From JASGCP01 sp965263285 (GTDB lineage Bacteria; Bacteroidota; Bacteroidia; Chitinophagales; Chitinophagaceae), in the NCBI GenBank assembly GCA_965263285.1, contig CBDHHD010000016.1, positions 620,001 through 684,000 on the forward strand: DNA of 64,000 bases, read 5' to 3'. The position numbers and the translations under genes were made by a program. Below the pieces are notes generated by a model. The model saw only the letters and a list, made by a program, of their open reading frames with translations. It was not told the DNA's origin and ran no database searches. Shown piece after piece: positions 36,940 to 46,674 of the stretch; positions within the stretch are counted from its first letter, which is position 1; each line of letters begins with the position of its first letter.

Positions 36940-37413
36940 TTAAAATATTTTTGTCCAATGTTCATTGGCACTTGATAGTAAGTGTGCCTCATCTTCGTTC
37001 CATTTAGTAAGTGTGTTATTAAAGAAAGTATGATAAAACAAATACAATTTGCCATTTAATATTTTAAATGTTTTAGGGTCTACATCTACTTTTGAACCAT
37101 CATTACCCATTGCATAAGCACACCAGCCTCCATATTGAGGCTCGTACGCAGAGGGATTTTTTTCAAAAAGATTTTTGTCTGCCTCCGAACTAAAATAATA
37201 AGTAATTCCTTGATAAATATAGCTTATCTTTGATGACCCTGATATTGCTTTATGGGTAACAAAATAAGATACAGGATCATATCCTTGAAGAGCTAAATTA
37301 TTGCCACTAATATTAAATTCTTTCTGTCTTTTAGCATTTTGACTTTTGCCAATAAAGAAAAAAAATAAAAAAAAACATACACAAAAAGTTCGTATCATGG
37401 CTTTCATAAACAT
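36940..37413 (-). CDS. Exported YHS-domain protein
   Basis: A 157-residue protein with a signal peptide (ending FFFIGKSQNA). The YHS domain reads ALQGYDPVSYFV, YIYQGITYYFSSEADKNLF and EPQYGGWCAYAMGNDGS. The YHS module often binds metal and occurs in copper-related and oxidative-stress proteins. A -7 box TATCTTTG (37422-37429, minus) is only 9 bp before the first ATG, so a downstream Met (MKAMIRT or MIRTFCV) is more likely the true start. It leads the operon. Confidence 0.8.
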   Translation of the reverse strand: MFMKAMIRTFCVCFFLFFFFIGKSQNAKRQKEFNISGNNLALQGYDPVSYFVTHKAISGSSKISYIYQGITYYFSSEADKNLFEKNPSAYEPQYGGWCAYAMGNDGSKVDVDPKTFKILNGKLYLFYHTFFNNTLTKWNEDEAHLLSSANEHWTKIF

Positions 37414-37421
37414 ATTTTTTA

Positions 37422-37429
37422 CAAAGATA
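37422..37429 (-). promoter_or_regulatory. -7 box of the YHS-DoxX-DinB-NRDE-ATP-grasp operon
   Basis: CAAAGATA on the plus strand reads TATCTTTG on the minus strand. Its closeness to the first ATG argues for a start a few codons downstream. Confidence 0.45.
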
Positions 37430-37468
37430 ATAAAAAATATTTTAATTCTATGTACTTATGATTAAATT

Positions 37469-37800
37469 GGCTAAATCTTTTTTTGAGGTGCTGGGGGGGG
37501 TATTTGTGTTTTTTGTAATTACTCAGGTATAGGTTCATCATTTATTTTTTATATCCTTTTCTTTCTTTTGTCTTGATACAAAAGAAAGAAACAAAGAAAA
37601 AATCAAGCCTACAGATAAAGAGCTACAAAACTACAGCTCGCTACGCTATCGAGAATGAAGGGGAGAGCTGGTCGCTTCGCTCACCTCGTTTTGTAACGCT
37701 CTTTATCTGAGGGCAGTCCTCATCAGATATTTCCTATTATTTCCATGTTTATATGTATGTAATAATCCATGCTTCCAGCACCTCAAAAAAAGATGTAGCC
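37469..37800 (-). mobile_element. MITE1 copy G, core-deleted, with exact 8-bp target duplication
   Basis: A 332-bp element with ends GGCTAAATC and GATGTAGCC and ATTAAATT on both flanks (37461-37468 and 37801-37808). The central palindrome around ATGATGAGC is missing, but both outer arm pairs are retained. The loss may have happened by deletion of a hairpin, while the ends stayed functional. The remaining 190 bp to the next gene hold nothing recognisable. Confidence 0.9.
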
Positions 37801-37991
37801 ATTAAATTTAGGCATAGCAAATCAGGCAACATAACAATCTTGATTAACCATATACATTTGTTTTAATAGGCGTTAACATCTTGTAATGCTTTTATAATAA
37901 AATAATTATGAATATTAGTCTTTATTTTTATTGTACAACTATGATATTTTGTTCATTATATTTTTTTACATATCGTAAAAAGAAACGATAG

Positions 37992-39182
37992 TTATGAATG
38001 TTCTTTTTTATTTCTTACTTCTAGAATAGTAAATTTTAAATATTCTGTATGGTCTATTCCCCACACAATAGGATGATCTAAGTCTTGCGTCCCCCGAAAA
38101 ATTTCTCGTATTTCTTTACCAGCATCTTTTGCGGCTGATTTTAATATGTCTTTAAAAGCTGAGGGGGAAACGAGATGTGTGCAACTAGCTGTTATTAGGT
38201 AACCTCCTGAGTGAATACATTGCATAGCGCGTAAGTTAATTTCTTTATATCCACGCATGGCATTATCTATTAAGCTTCTTTGTTTTGTAAAGGAAGGGGG
38301 ATCTAGCATCACTACATCAAATTTTTTATTATTTTTAACAAGCTCTTTCATATAATCAAAACCATTTTTTTCTATAAAAGAGCAAGTATGATCTACTTTA
38401 TTGAGGATAGCGTTTTGTTTTGCTAATTGAATGCATTCCTTACTTTGATCGATGCCTATTACTTCTCTTGCTCCATAATGAGCAGCATGAATTTCAAAAG
38501 AACCTGTATAACAAAAAACGCCTGTTACAGTTGCTCCTTTCACAAAGGGTTGAATACTTGTTCTATTATATCGTTGATCTAAAAAATAGCCTGTTTTTTG
38601 TCCATTTTCTATATCTACCCAAAAAGATAATCCATTTTCTTGTATTTGTATGTGTGTATCAAAAGTAGGGTGAGAAAGAAAGCCTTTTTTTAGTTGCATT
38701 CCTTCTAATGTGCGAACGGGGACATCATTTCTTTCATATATTCCTTGTGGGTGAAATATTTCTTTTATACAAAGCACAATATCTTCTTTCCACATCTCAA
38801 TACCTAATGTAATGGTTTGAATAACAAAATAATTGTGGAACTTATCAATAATTAAGCCAGGCAACCCATCCGCTTCTCCATATACTACTCTTACACAATC
38901 TTGGTATCCTATTTTTTTTCTATAATTCCAAGCTTGTTGTATTTTATTTAAAAAGAAAGCATAATTAATGGTTTCTTTTTTTCTTGTTAATAGCCGAATG
39001 GGTATTTGAGATTGTCGGTTAATATATCCTATACCACAAAATAAATTTTTCCCAAAGTAAACATATACGATACTTCCATTGTCAATATCTTTATCGATGC
39101 TTTCAATTTCATTTGTATATATCCAAGGATGCCCATCGGCAATACGAGGTCGAATAGAAGGTTTTAAAAAAACATCTTTCAT
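37992..39182 (-). CDS. Class I SAM-dependent rRNA methyltransferase (RlmI/YwbD-like)
   Basis: The 396 residues contain an N-terminal PUA-like domain (RIADGHPWIYTNEIESIDKD), a linker with VRVVYGEADGLPGLIIDKF, and a Rossmann methyltransferase domain (TVTGVFCYTGSFEIHAAHYG for SAM, DVVMLDPPSF as motif IV). RlmI makes 5-methylcytosine 1962 in 23S rRNA; here motif VI reads ITASCTHLV, containing the candidate nucleophilic Cys. It overlaps the end of pyrG by 4 bp, so it is translated with pyrG. Confidence 0.87.
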   Translation of the reverse strand: MKDVFLKPSIRPRIADGHPWIYTNEIESIDKDIDNGSIVYVYFGKNLFCGIGYINRQSQIPIRLLTRKKETINYAFFLNKIQQAWNYRKKIGYQDCVRVVYGEADGLPGLIIDKFHNYFVIQTITLGIEMWKEDIVLCIKEIFHPQGIYERNDVPVRTLEGMQLKKGFLSHPTFDTHIQIQENGLSFWVDIENGQKTGYFLDQRYNRTSIQPFVKGATVTGVFCYTGSFEIHAAHYGAREVIGIDQSKECIQLAKQNAILNKVDHTCSFIEKNGFDYMKELVKNNKKFDVVMLDPPSFTKQRSLIDNAMRGYKEINLRAMQCIHSGGYLITASCTHLVSPSAFKDILKSAAKDAGKEIREIFRGTQDLDHPIVWGIDHTEYLKFTILEVRNKKEHS

Positions 39183-40819
39183 AAAAGCGCTACTTTATTG
39201 GTAATAGATATTTTTTTTTCTTTTGTTTCTTTAGCCACTTGAATAAAGCGAACGAATAGCGGAGCAGGTTTTTCTACTGTACTTTTTAATTCTGGATGAT
39301 ATTGTACCCCTATAAAAAAGGGATGATTTTGTATTTCAACGATTTCTACTAGTTCTGTATGAGGGTTGCGACCACTTGCAATCATTCCATGGCTCTTGAA
39401 TAATAGCAAATATTTATTATTAAATTCATATCTATGACGATGGCGTTCTTGTATATATTCTTTATCATAAATTTGGTATGCTAAGCTATCTCTTTCTATT
39501 TGACATTCGTAGGATCCTAATCGCATGGTTCCTCCCTTTTTTATAATCCCTTCTTGTTCTTCCATTAAACATATAACAGGATGAGGAGTATGCTTAAGCA
39601 TTTCAGTAGAATTGGCATTGTCTAATAGAAGTACATGTCGTGCAAATTCAATTACAGCCATTTGCATACCCAAACAAATGCCTAAGAAAGGTATTTTATT
39701 TTCTCGTGCATATTGTACGGCTAATAGTTTGCCATCAACCCCTCTAGGACCAAAGCCAGGTGCTACTAAAATACCATCAATGCCATTAAATTGTTCTATT
39801 ACATTATCTTTTGTAAGATGCTCGCTATGTATATGAATAATATGAACAGAAACTTCATTTGCAGCTCCTGCATGTACAAAACTCTCTAAAATAGATTTAT
39901 AGGCATCTTGCAGTTCTACATATTTGCCAATTAATCCAATATAGATCTTTTTTTGCGGATGAAGTATTTTATTTAAAAAAATATTCCATTGTAATAGATT
40001 AGGCTCTTGGTAATGTGTTATATTTAGTTTTTTTAAACAAATAATATCTAATTTCTCTTGTAGCATCAGCAAAGGCACTTCATAGATGCTTGCTGCATCT
40101 ATTGCTTCTATTACTGCATCTATCTTTACATTACAGAATAAAGCTATTTTTTTTCTAATATCAGCGGTAAGGTGTTCTTCTGTACGGCAAACAATAATAT
40201 CAGGATGAATGCCATTTTCACTTAATAATTTTACGCTATGTTGTGTTGGTTTTGTTTTTAATTCTTTTGCTGCTTTTAAATAAGGAATTAACGTAAGATG
40301 AATGAGCACAACATCATTTTCAGGCAATTCCCACTCCAATTGTCTTACAGCTTCTATAAAAGGGAGTCCTTCTATATCTCCTACTGTTCCGCCTATTTCT
40401 GTAATTACGATATCATAATTACCTGTATAAGCTAATAATAGCATTCTTCTTTTTGTTTCATCGGTAATATGAGGAACTACTTGTACTGTTTTGCCTAAAA
40501 AATCTCCGGCTCGTTCTCGTTCTATTACTGTTTGATAAATTCTCCCACTGGTTACATTATTAGCTTGAGATGTGTAAATATTTAAAAATCTTTCATAATG
40601 CCCTAGGTCTAAATCTGTTTCTGCACCATCTTCAGTAACAAAACATTCTCCATGCTCGTATGGGTTGAGTGTACCTGGATCTATATTAATATATGGATCA
40701 AATTTTTGAATAGTAACGCGTAATCCTCTTGATTGCAATAACTTAGCTAAGCTCGCTGATATAATTCCTTTACCTAAACTACTTGTAACTCCTCCTGTTA
40801 CAAAAATATGTTTACTCAT
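39179..40819 (-). CDS. pyrG: CTP synthase
   Basis: Converts UTP, ATP and glutamine to CTP. The N-terminal amidoligase domain starts MSKHIFVTGGVTSSLGKGII and has FDPYINIDPGTLNPYEHGE. The glutamine amidotransferase domain has LVAPGFGPRG, FLGICLGMQMAVIE with the nucleophile Cys, and GVQYHPELKS with the His-Pro-Glu. The length of 546 residues is normal. It is cotranscribed with the downstream methyltransferase. Confidence 0.96.
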   Translation of the reverse strand: MSKHIFVTGGVTSSLGKGIISASLAKLLQSRGLRVTIQKFDPYINIDPGTLNPYEHGECFVTEDGAETDLDLGHYERFLNIYTSQANNVTSGRIYQTVIERERAGDFLGKTVQVVPHITDETKRRMLLLAYTGNYDIVITEIGGTVGDIEGLPFIEAVRQLEWELPENDVVLIHLTLIPYLKAAKELKTKPTQHSVKLLSENGIHPDIIVCRTEEHLTADIRKKIALFCNVKIDAVIEAIDAASIYEVPLLMLQEKLDIICLKKLNITHYQEPNLLQWNIFLNKILHPQKKIYIGLIGKYVELQDAYKSILESFVHAGAANEVSVHIIHIHSEHLTKDNVIEQFNGIDGILVAPGFGPRGVDGKLLAVQYARENKIPFLGICLGMQMAVIEFARHVLLLDNANSTEMLKHTPHPVICLMEEQEGIIKKGGTMRLGSYECQIERDSLAYQIYDKEYIQERHRHRYEFNNKYLLLFKSHGMIASGRNPHTELVEIVEIQNHPFFIGVQYHPELKSTVEKPAPLFVRFIQVAKETKEKKISITNKVALL

Positions 40820-41076
40820 AAAATAAAATCTTTATTCTATTGTTAAAAATACAAAAAATAAATTCTGAAGATTAATTCTATGGAAAAATGAATAAGTACA
40901 AAAATAAGTTTTTTATTTTATATCATGGCAGAAAAAAGATGTAGCCTCTTTATACTATTTCTTTGACACTTTTAAATAAAATAATAATATAGCACCTAAA
41001 TAGTTACAAAAATTTGAGCATTACTATAATATGTTGATGAACAACATTACATTTTTATCAGCACATTAAAAAAAAC
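40820..41076. other. AT-rich gap with a MITE1-end remnant
   Basis: No gene is seen. AGAAAAAAGATGTAGCC (40930-40946) is a solo right terminus of the MITE1 type, and ATAGCACCTAAATAGTTAC shortly after recalls the same element. The rest up to copy H is featureless. Confidence 0.55.
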
Positions 41077-41588
41077 GGTATAACGACTTTTTTAGTGAGC
41101 AGGTATTAAAATACACCTTTTTTTTGTAATGACTCAGGTATAGATTCATTATTTTTTTTATATCTTTTTCTTTCTTTTGTATCAATACAAAAGAAAGAAA
41201 AAGATATAAAAAATCAAGCCTGCAGATAAAGAGCTACAAAACTACGGCTCGCTACGCTAGCGAGAATGAATGGGAGGCGGTTAGGTATGAATCGTTATGA
41301 TGAGCTTATCCATCGTGATCTTTTATGTACATACTTTATGCTCATCATAACGATTCATATATAAAAATGTCCGCCTCCACATTCTCGCTGGTCGCTTCGC
41401 TCACCTCGTTTTGTAACGCTCTTTATCTAAGGGCAGTCCTCATCAGATATTTCCTATTATTTCCATGTTTATATTTATTTAATAATCCATGCTTCCAGCA
41501 CCTCAAAAAAAGATGTAGCCAAAAATAAATTGGTTTTTTTTAAAAATATATTATCTTTATCGTTGCTCACTAAAAAAATCGTTATACC
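41077..41588. mobile_element. COMP2 copy H: nested element with GGTATAACG ends
   Basis: The inverted termini are GGTATAACGACTTTTTTAGT at the left and its near-complement ACTAAAAAAATCGTTATACC at the right. Flanks AAAAAAAC and AAAAATAC match at 7 of 8 positions. Between them lies a MITE1 body in reverse orientation that has lost its left end but keeps its right end (CAGCACCTC...GATGTAGCC), followed by a tail (AAAAATAAATTGG...). The same inner junctions occur in copies I and K. Confidence 0.87.
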
Positions 41589-41607
41589 AAAAATACTTAG
41601 CTGCTCA

Positions 41608-43572
41608 TTACATAAGTATAATGCCTGCTAATGGAGGCAAATGACAAGTAATAAGATATTGTTGATTTATTTTACTCATTGTTTCTCCTATAAGGGGGGC
41701 AGGGTTAAAAACATCTCCTGTTCCCCAATAATCTTTGCTATCACTATTAAATATCTCTTTCCATATTTGTTTACCTTGTACTTTTATTTTCCAATGATGT
41801 CTTACTTCTGCTGTAAGATTAAGTATCACTAAAATATGCTTATGTGGATCCGTTCCTTTTCTCATATATGCCACCACCGATTCGTCTCGATGGTTTAAGT
41901 CAACCCATTCAAATCCTCTATGCTCATATTGATATTCATATAAAGCAGGGTTATTTTTAAGAATATGATTCAGTTGTTGCACACAATACTTTAAACCCCC
42001 ATGGTTAACAAAATTTAACAAATGCCAAGGAAGTTCAGATTTGTAATTCCATTCAATTGTACTACCAAATTCATTTCCCATAAATAAGAGTTTTGCACCA
42101 GGATGGGTAAACATGTAAGTATAGAGCAGTCGCAGATTAGCAAATTTCTGCCATTCGTCTCCTGCCATTTTATAAATCATGGGAGATTTACCATGTACTA
42201 CTTCATCATGACTAAGTGGTAACATAAATTTCTCATCATAATAATACGCCATGCTAAAGGTAAATTCATTTTGGAAGTGTTTGCGATCAATAGGGAGACG
42301 CTTAAAATACCGAATGGTATCATGCATCCATCCCATCATCCATTTCATTCCAAAGCCTAATCCATCTTCATAAGTAGGTTTAGAAATACCTGGCCAATCA
42401 GATGCTTCCTCTGCTATTGTTTGCACATCAGGAAAATCTCTATAAATAGTAATATTCAAATCTTTCAAAAAAGCAATAGCTTCTAAATTACCATTCCCAC
42501 CATGTATATTAGGCTCCCATTCGCCTTCTTTTCTACAATAATCCAATCGTAACATAGAAGAAACAGCGTCTACTCTCATTCCATCTATATGAAATCTATT
42601 GAACCAAAAATGAGCATTACTAATTAAAAATGATTTCACCTCTCCTCTTGCATAATTAAAAATATAACTATTCCATTCTGGATGAAATCCTTTTCTTCTA
42701 TCTGCATATTCATAAGTATGTGTACCATCAAAGAAATGCAATCCATGTGCATCGTATGGGAAATGCGAAGGTACCCAATCTAATATAACCCCTATATCTG
42801 CTTGGTGAAAAGTGTTTACAAAATAAGCAAAATCTTGTGGAGAGCCAAAGCGACTAGTAGGGGCGTAAAAATTAGTGCCTTGATATCCCCAACTACCATC
42901 AAAAGGATGCTCCATAATAGGCATAAGTTCTACATGCGTAAAGCCCATTTCTTTTACATAAGGAATGAGTTGTTTCGCTATTTGTTGATAAGTAAAATAG
43001 GTGTCTTCATTAGAAGTATCGGGTCTTTTCCAGCTAGCCAAGTGTACTTCATAGATACTCCAAGGTGCATCTAAGGAGTTGTTTTTCTTTCTTTTTTTCA
43101 TCCAATTATCATCTGTCCAATCGAAAAAAGTACCCCAAATAATAGATGCGGTAAGTGGTTTTTTTTCTGTAAAATGCGTATAAGGATCAGCCTTGTCATA
43201 TCGTTGCTCATTGGGCGCAACGATATGATATTTATAAGATTCCCCTGCTAATACATGTGGAATAAAACCTTCCCAAATACCTGAATGATCATATCTCGCA
43301 AATAATGCATGTGAAGAAGTATTCCAATTGTTAAAATTGCCTATTACCATTACATGTGTAGCATGTGGTGCCCATACGGCGAAATAAGTGCCTTCTTGAT
43401 GTAATACTTTGATTTGTTTATTCCCAAATAGTGTATACAAAGTGTAATGATTGCCTTGTTGAAAATCAATGATATCTTTTTGGGTAAATAGTGAATAGTT
43501 CCAAACAGGACGATGCGTGTTGATAAAATTATTTTCTTCGTATGGCTTATTAGAAGATGTGTGTGCACTCAT
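41608..43572 (-). CDS. glgB: 1,4-alpha-glucan branching enzyme
   Basis: Creates alpha-1,6 branches in glycogen. From the ATG at 43572 it is 654 residues; the longer frame adds only ten hydrophobic residues. An N-terminal carbohydrate-binding module (YFAVWAPHATHVMVIGNFNN) precedes the GH13 barrel. Catalytic landmarks are GMRVDAVSSML (nucleophile Asp), TIAEEASDWP (acid/base Glu) and LSHDEVVHGK (transition-state Asp). No other glycogen gene is beside it. A TAACTTTG box lies at 43627-43634 on the minus strand. Confidence 0.95.
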   Translation of the reverse strand: MSAHTSSNKPYEENNFINTHRPVWNYSLFTQKDIIDFQQGNHYTLYTLFGNKQIKVLHQEGTYFAVWAPHATHVMVIGNFNNWNTSSHALFARYDHSGIWEGFIPHVLAGESYKYHIVAPNEQRYDKADPYTHFTEKKPLTASIIWGTFFDWTDDNWMKKRKKNNSLDAPWSIYEVHLASWKRPDTSNEDTYFTYQQIAKQLIPYVKEMGFTHVELMPIMEHPFDGSWGYQGTNFYAPTSRFGSPQDFAYFVNTFHQADIGVILDWVPSHFPYDAHGLHFFDGTHTYEYADRRKGFHPEWNSYIFNYARGEVKSFLISNAHFWFNRFHIDGMRVDAVSSMLRLDYCRKEGEWEPNIHGGNGNLEAIAFLKDLNITIYRDFPDVQTIAEEASDWPGISKPTYEDGLGFGMKWMMGWMHDTIRYFKRLPIDRKHFQNEFTFSMAYYYDEKFMLPLSHDEVVHGKSPMIYKMAGDEWQKFANLRLLYTYMFTHPGAKLLFMGNEFGSTIEWNYKSELPWHLLNFVNHGGLKYCVQQLNHILKNNPALYEYQYEHRGFEWVDLNHRDESVVAYMRKGTDPHKHILVILNLTAEVRHHWKIKVQGKQIWKEIFNSDSKDYWGTGDVFNPAPLIGETMSKINQQYLITCHLPPLAGIILM

Positions 43573-43626
43573 AAATAAAAAAATAGTAAAAATATACAAC
43601 AATCAATATGATCACCGCATAAAATA

Positions 43627-43634
43627 CAAAGTTA
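43627..43634 (-). promoter_or_regulatory. -7 box of glgB
   Basis: CAAAGTTA reads TAACTTTG on the minus strand, fitting TAnnTTTG, 55 bp upstream of ATG 43572. Confidence 0.5.
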
Positions 43635-43705
43635 ATTGTTTTTAGCTGTTATCTTATGTGAAATATACTCCTTTGATTTTATTCTATACCGAAAGATAGA
43701 TAAAG

Positions 43706-44653
43706 GGCTACATCTTTTGGTATAACGACTTTTTTAGTGAGCAGGTATTAAAATACACCTTTTTTTTGTAATGACTCAGGTATAGATTCATTATTTGTTT
43801 TTTTATATCTTTTTCTTTCTTTTGTCTTGATACAAAAGAAAGAAACAAAGAAAAAATCAAGCCTGCAGATAAAGAGCTACAAAACTACGGCTCGCTACGC
43901 TAGCGAGAATGAATAGGAGGCGGTTAGGTATGAATCGTTATGATGAGCTTATCCATAGTGATCTTTTATGTACATACTTTATGCTCATCATAACGATTCA
44001 TGTATAAAAATGTCCGCCTCCACATTCTCGCTGGTCGCTTCGCTCACCTCGTTTTGTAACGCTCTTTATCTGAGGGCAGTCCTCATCAGATATTTCCTAT
44101 TATTTCTATGTTTATATGTATGTAATAATCCATGCTTCCAACACCTCAAAAAAAGTCGTAGCCAAAAATAAATTCGTTTTTTTAAAAAATATATTATCTT
44201 TGTCGTTGCTCACTAAAAAAATCGTTATACCCATCTTTTTTTGAGGTGCTGGGGGTATTTGTGTTTTTGTAATTACTCAGGTATAGGTTAATATTTTATT
44301 TTTATATCTTTTTCTTTCTTTTGTCTTGATACAAAAGAAAGAAAAAATCAAGCCTGCAGATAAAGAGCTACAAAACTACGGTTCGCTACGCTAGCGAGAA
44401 TGAAGGGGAGACGGTTAGGTATGAATCGTTATGATGCGCTTATCCATAGGTATCTTTTATGTACATACTTTATGCTCATCATAACGATTCATACATAAAA
44501 ATATCCACCTCCACATTCTAGCTGGTCGCTTCGCTCACCTCGTTTTGTAACGCTCTTTATCTGAGGGCAGTCCTCATCAGATATCTTCTATTATTTCCAT
44601 GTTTATATGTATGTAATAATCCATGCTTCCAGCATCTCAAAAAAGAATTAGCC
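43706..44653 (-). mobile_element. MITE1 copy J, split by the insertion of COMP2 copy I
   Basis: The left terminus GGCTACATCTTTT (43706-43718) is interrupted by copy I and resumes after it as CATCTTTTTTTGAGGTGCTG (44232 on). The body continues with the full palindromic core to a worn right end AGAATTAGCC at 44653. No target duplication of J itself is evident. The nesting sets the order of events: J first, I second. Confidence 0.88.
43719..44231. mobile_element. COMP2 copy I, inserted in a MITE1 end with exact 8-bp duplication
   Basis: Termini GGTATAACG and CGTTATACC bound 513 bp nearly identical to copies H and K. The interrupted MITE1 terminus provides the target, and CATCTTTT is duplicated on both sides (43711-43718 and 44232-44239). 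This fixes the element's exact borders and shows that it moved as one unit, including the nested MITE1 body. Confidence 0.92.
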
Positions 44654-44702
44654 ATACATATAGATATATCTGGGGATTTACAATATATGAATGCTATTGC
44701 TT

Positions 44703-45869
44703 CTAAGAAAATGCTTCACGAATTCGTTCAAACAAATTTTTATGGTCTTTATCTGGATTGGGTTTAAAATTAGGAGATTCGTTTAATTTATTTATCATAG
44801 TTTTTTCTTCGGCACTCAATTGTTGAGGAATCCAAATATTAACTTCAACTAATTGATCACCTATTTTATATCCATGTGGATCTTTAAAGCCTTTTCCTTT
44901 TAATCTAAATATTTTATTTCCTTGAGTACCGGGGGGTATTTTAATTCGTGCTTTCCCATCAATAGTAGGTATTTCTACTTGAGTTCCATTTACTGCATCA
45001 GGGAATGATATATGTAATTCATATACTACATTTAAACCTTCTCTATGAAGTTGAGGGTGTGGTTCTTCTTCCATTTGTATATAAAGACTTCCTGCTTCTC
45101 CTCCTCTTAAACCTGCATTGCCTTGTCCTTGAACATTTATCTGCAAGTCTTCTTGCATTCCTGGTGGAATATCTAATTCTATAACGGCTTCACCGTATGT
45201 TCGGCCATCGCCTTTACAAGTGCTACACTTATTTGATATACTTGAACCTTCGCCATTGCAAGTAGGGCATGTGCTTGTAGCTTGAATAGCTCCTAAAAAT
45301 GTATTGGTTACTTTTTTTACTTGTCCTGTGCCATTGCAAGTAGAGCAAGTTTGAATGCTATTCTTATCTTTTGCGCCATTGCCTCCGCAAGTAGTGCATG
45401 TGTTGTATTTATTTACTTTAATACTTTTGTGACATCCTTTAGCTATTTCTTCATAGTTTAATTTCATTTTAATACGGAGGTCTGATCCTCTTTGCCCGCC
45501 AGATCGCCTTCTTTGTCTTCCGCCCCCACCTCCAAAAAAAGCACCAAAAGGAGAGTCTCCTGTGTCAAAAGAGTCTCCAAAATGTCTTCTTAATATATCA
45601 TTAATATCCATGCCTGAAAAGGATGAGGCTCCACTGTTTGTGCCCGGTCCAAATGCTTGGTGTCCAAATCGATCATATTTAACTTTTTTATCTTGATCGC
45701 TTAATATATCATATGCTTCTGCAGCTTCTTTAAATTTTTCTTCTGCTGTTTTATCGCCTGGGTTACGATCAGGATGGTATTGCATAGCTAATTTACGATA
45801 TGCTTTTTTTATGTCATCACTACTTGCTGAGCGAGGAACACCTAATACCTCATAATAATCTTTTTTCAT
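44703..45869 (-). CDS. dnaJ: Chaperone protein DnaJ
   Basis: The Hsp40 co-chaperone of DnaK. The J domain (residues 1-70) has the HPD motif at 32-34 (YHPDRNPGD). A Gly/Phe-rich linker (FSGMDIND, GAFFGGGGGRQRR) follows. The zinc-binding domain has four CxxCxGxG motifs (CTTCGGNG, CSTCNGTG, CPTCNGEG, CSTCKGDG), and a C-terminal substrate-binding region ends the 388 residues. It follows grpE by 37 bp in one transcript. Confidence 0.96.
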   Translation of the reverse strand: MKKDYYEVLGVPRSASSDDIKKAYRKLAMQYHPDRNPGDKTAEEKFKEAAEAYDILSDQDKKVKYDRFGHQAFGPGTNSGASSFSGMDINDILRRHFGDSFDTGDSPFGAFFGGGGGRQRRRSGGQRGSDLRIKMKLNYEEIAKGCHKSIKVNKYNTCTTCGGNGAKDKNSIQTCSTCNGTGQVKKVTNTFLGAIQATSTCPTCNGEGSSISNKCSTCKGDGRTYGEAVIELDIPPGMQEDLQINVQGQGNAGLRGGEAGSLYIQMEEEPHPQLHREGLNVVYELHISFPDAVNGTQVEIPTIDGKARIKIPPGTQGNKIFRLKGKGFKDPHGYKIGDQLVEVNIWIPQQLSAEEKTMINKLNESPNFKPNPDKDHKNLFERIREAFS

Positions 45870-45906
45870 GATATCATTTCTTTTAAATGTGCTGATATAT
45901 TTTTTT

Positions 45907-46506
45907 TTATTTACCTACTACAACTTTTGCATGACGAATAAGTTTATCATGTAAATAATATCCCTTTGTTACTTCTTCTATTACTTTGTTTTTTAGTTTT
46001 TCTTCTGTAACAGGGATCTCTGTAATGGCTTCATGTTTTTCTACATCAAAATCGCAATGTTTACTTTCCATATTTTTTAGGCCTCTATTGCACAAAGCTA
46101 TTCTAAGTTTGTTAAACACTAAAAAAACTCCTTCTTTTTGTTTTTCTATGTCTGTATTTTCTAGCAATTGTTTCTCTGCTCTTTCGCAGTCGTCTAATAC
46201 ATCTAATAAAGATACAATAATGTCTTTTCCTGCTGTTTGTATGAGCTCAATTCTTTCTTTTGCTGTTCTTTTTTTGAAATTTTCAAACTCGGCCATCAAT
46301 CGCAAGTATTTATCTTTTTGTTCTTGAATAGTGATCTGTAATTTTTGTATCTCTTCTTCTATTGTAGGGGTATTTTCTTTTATAGAAGGTTCACTATTGC
46401 CTTGCAGATTCTCTTCCTTTGCTGTTGTTTTATTTTCATTTATTTTTTCTGATATCTCATCATTAGATAATTCTACATTGTCATTATCTTCTTGTTTAGT
46501 CTTCAT
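45907..46506 (-). CDS. grpE: Nucleotide exchange factor GrpE
   Basis: Releases ADP from DnaK. The 199 residues have an acidic, low-complexity N-terminus (DNDNVELSNDEISEKINENK), a long coiled coil (residues about 48-100, including YLRLMAEFENFKKRTAKERI) and a C-terminal beta domain ending EVTKGYYLHDKLIRHAKVVV. It is first in the grpE-dnaJ operon. A likely operator stands upstream (46581-46630). Confidence 0.95.
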   Translation of the reverse strand: MKTKQEDNDNVELSNDEISEKINENKTTAKEENLQGNSEPSIKENTPTIEEEIQKLQITIQEQKDKYLRLMAEFENFKKRTAKERIELIQTAGKDIIVSLLDVLDDCERAEKQLLENTDIEKQKEGVFLVFNKLRIALCNRGLKNMESKHCDFDVEKHEAITEIPVTEEKLKNKVIEEVTKGYYLHDKLIRHAKVVVGK

Positions 46507-46580
46507 ATTATATTTTTTAAAAAATTAAACAAATTATCTTATACTTTTCTTACAATTTTGTTACCATGAAATAAAATATT

Positions 46581-46630
46581 CGCTTTTTGTCTTTTTTTTT
46601 ATATAACAACGACAAAAACGACAAAAAGCG
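46581..46630. promoter_or_regulatory. Inverted repeat upstream of grpE-dnaJ, candidate heat-shock operator
   Basis: CGCTTTTTGTC (46581-46591) is repeated in exact inverted form as GACAAAAAGCG (46620-46630), with 28 bp between. On the minus strand the region reads three times TGTCG spaced by T-runs (TGTCGCTTTTTGTCG, then TTTTTGTCG). It is 75-124 bp upstream of the grpE ATG. It is not the CIRCE element. Its link to heat control is inferred from position. Confidence 0.55.
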
Positions 46631-46674
46631 ACAGAAATATTATATTCTACTTACAATCTTTATAATACTATATT

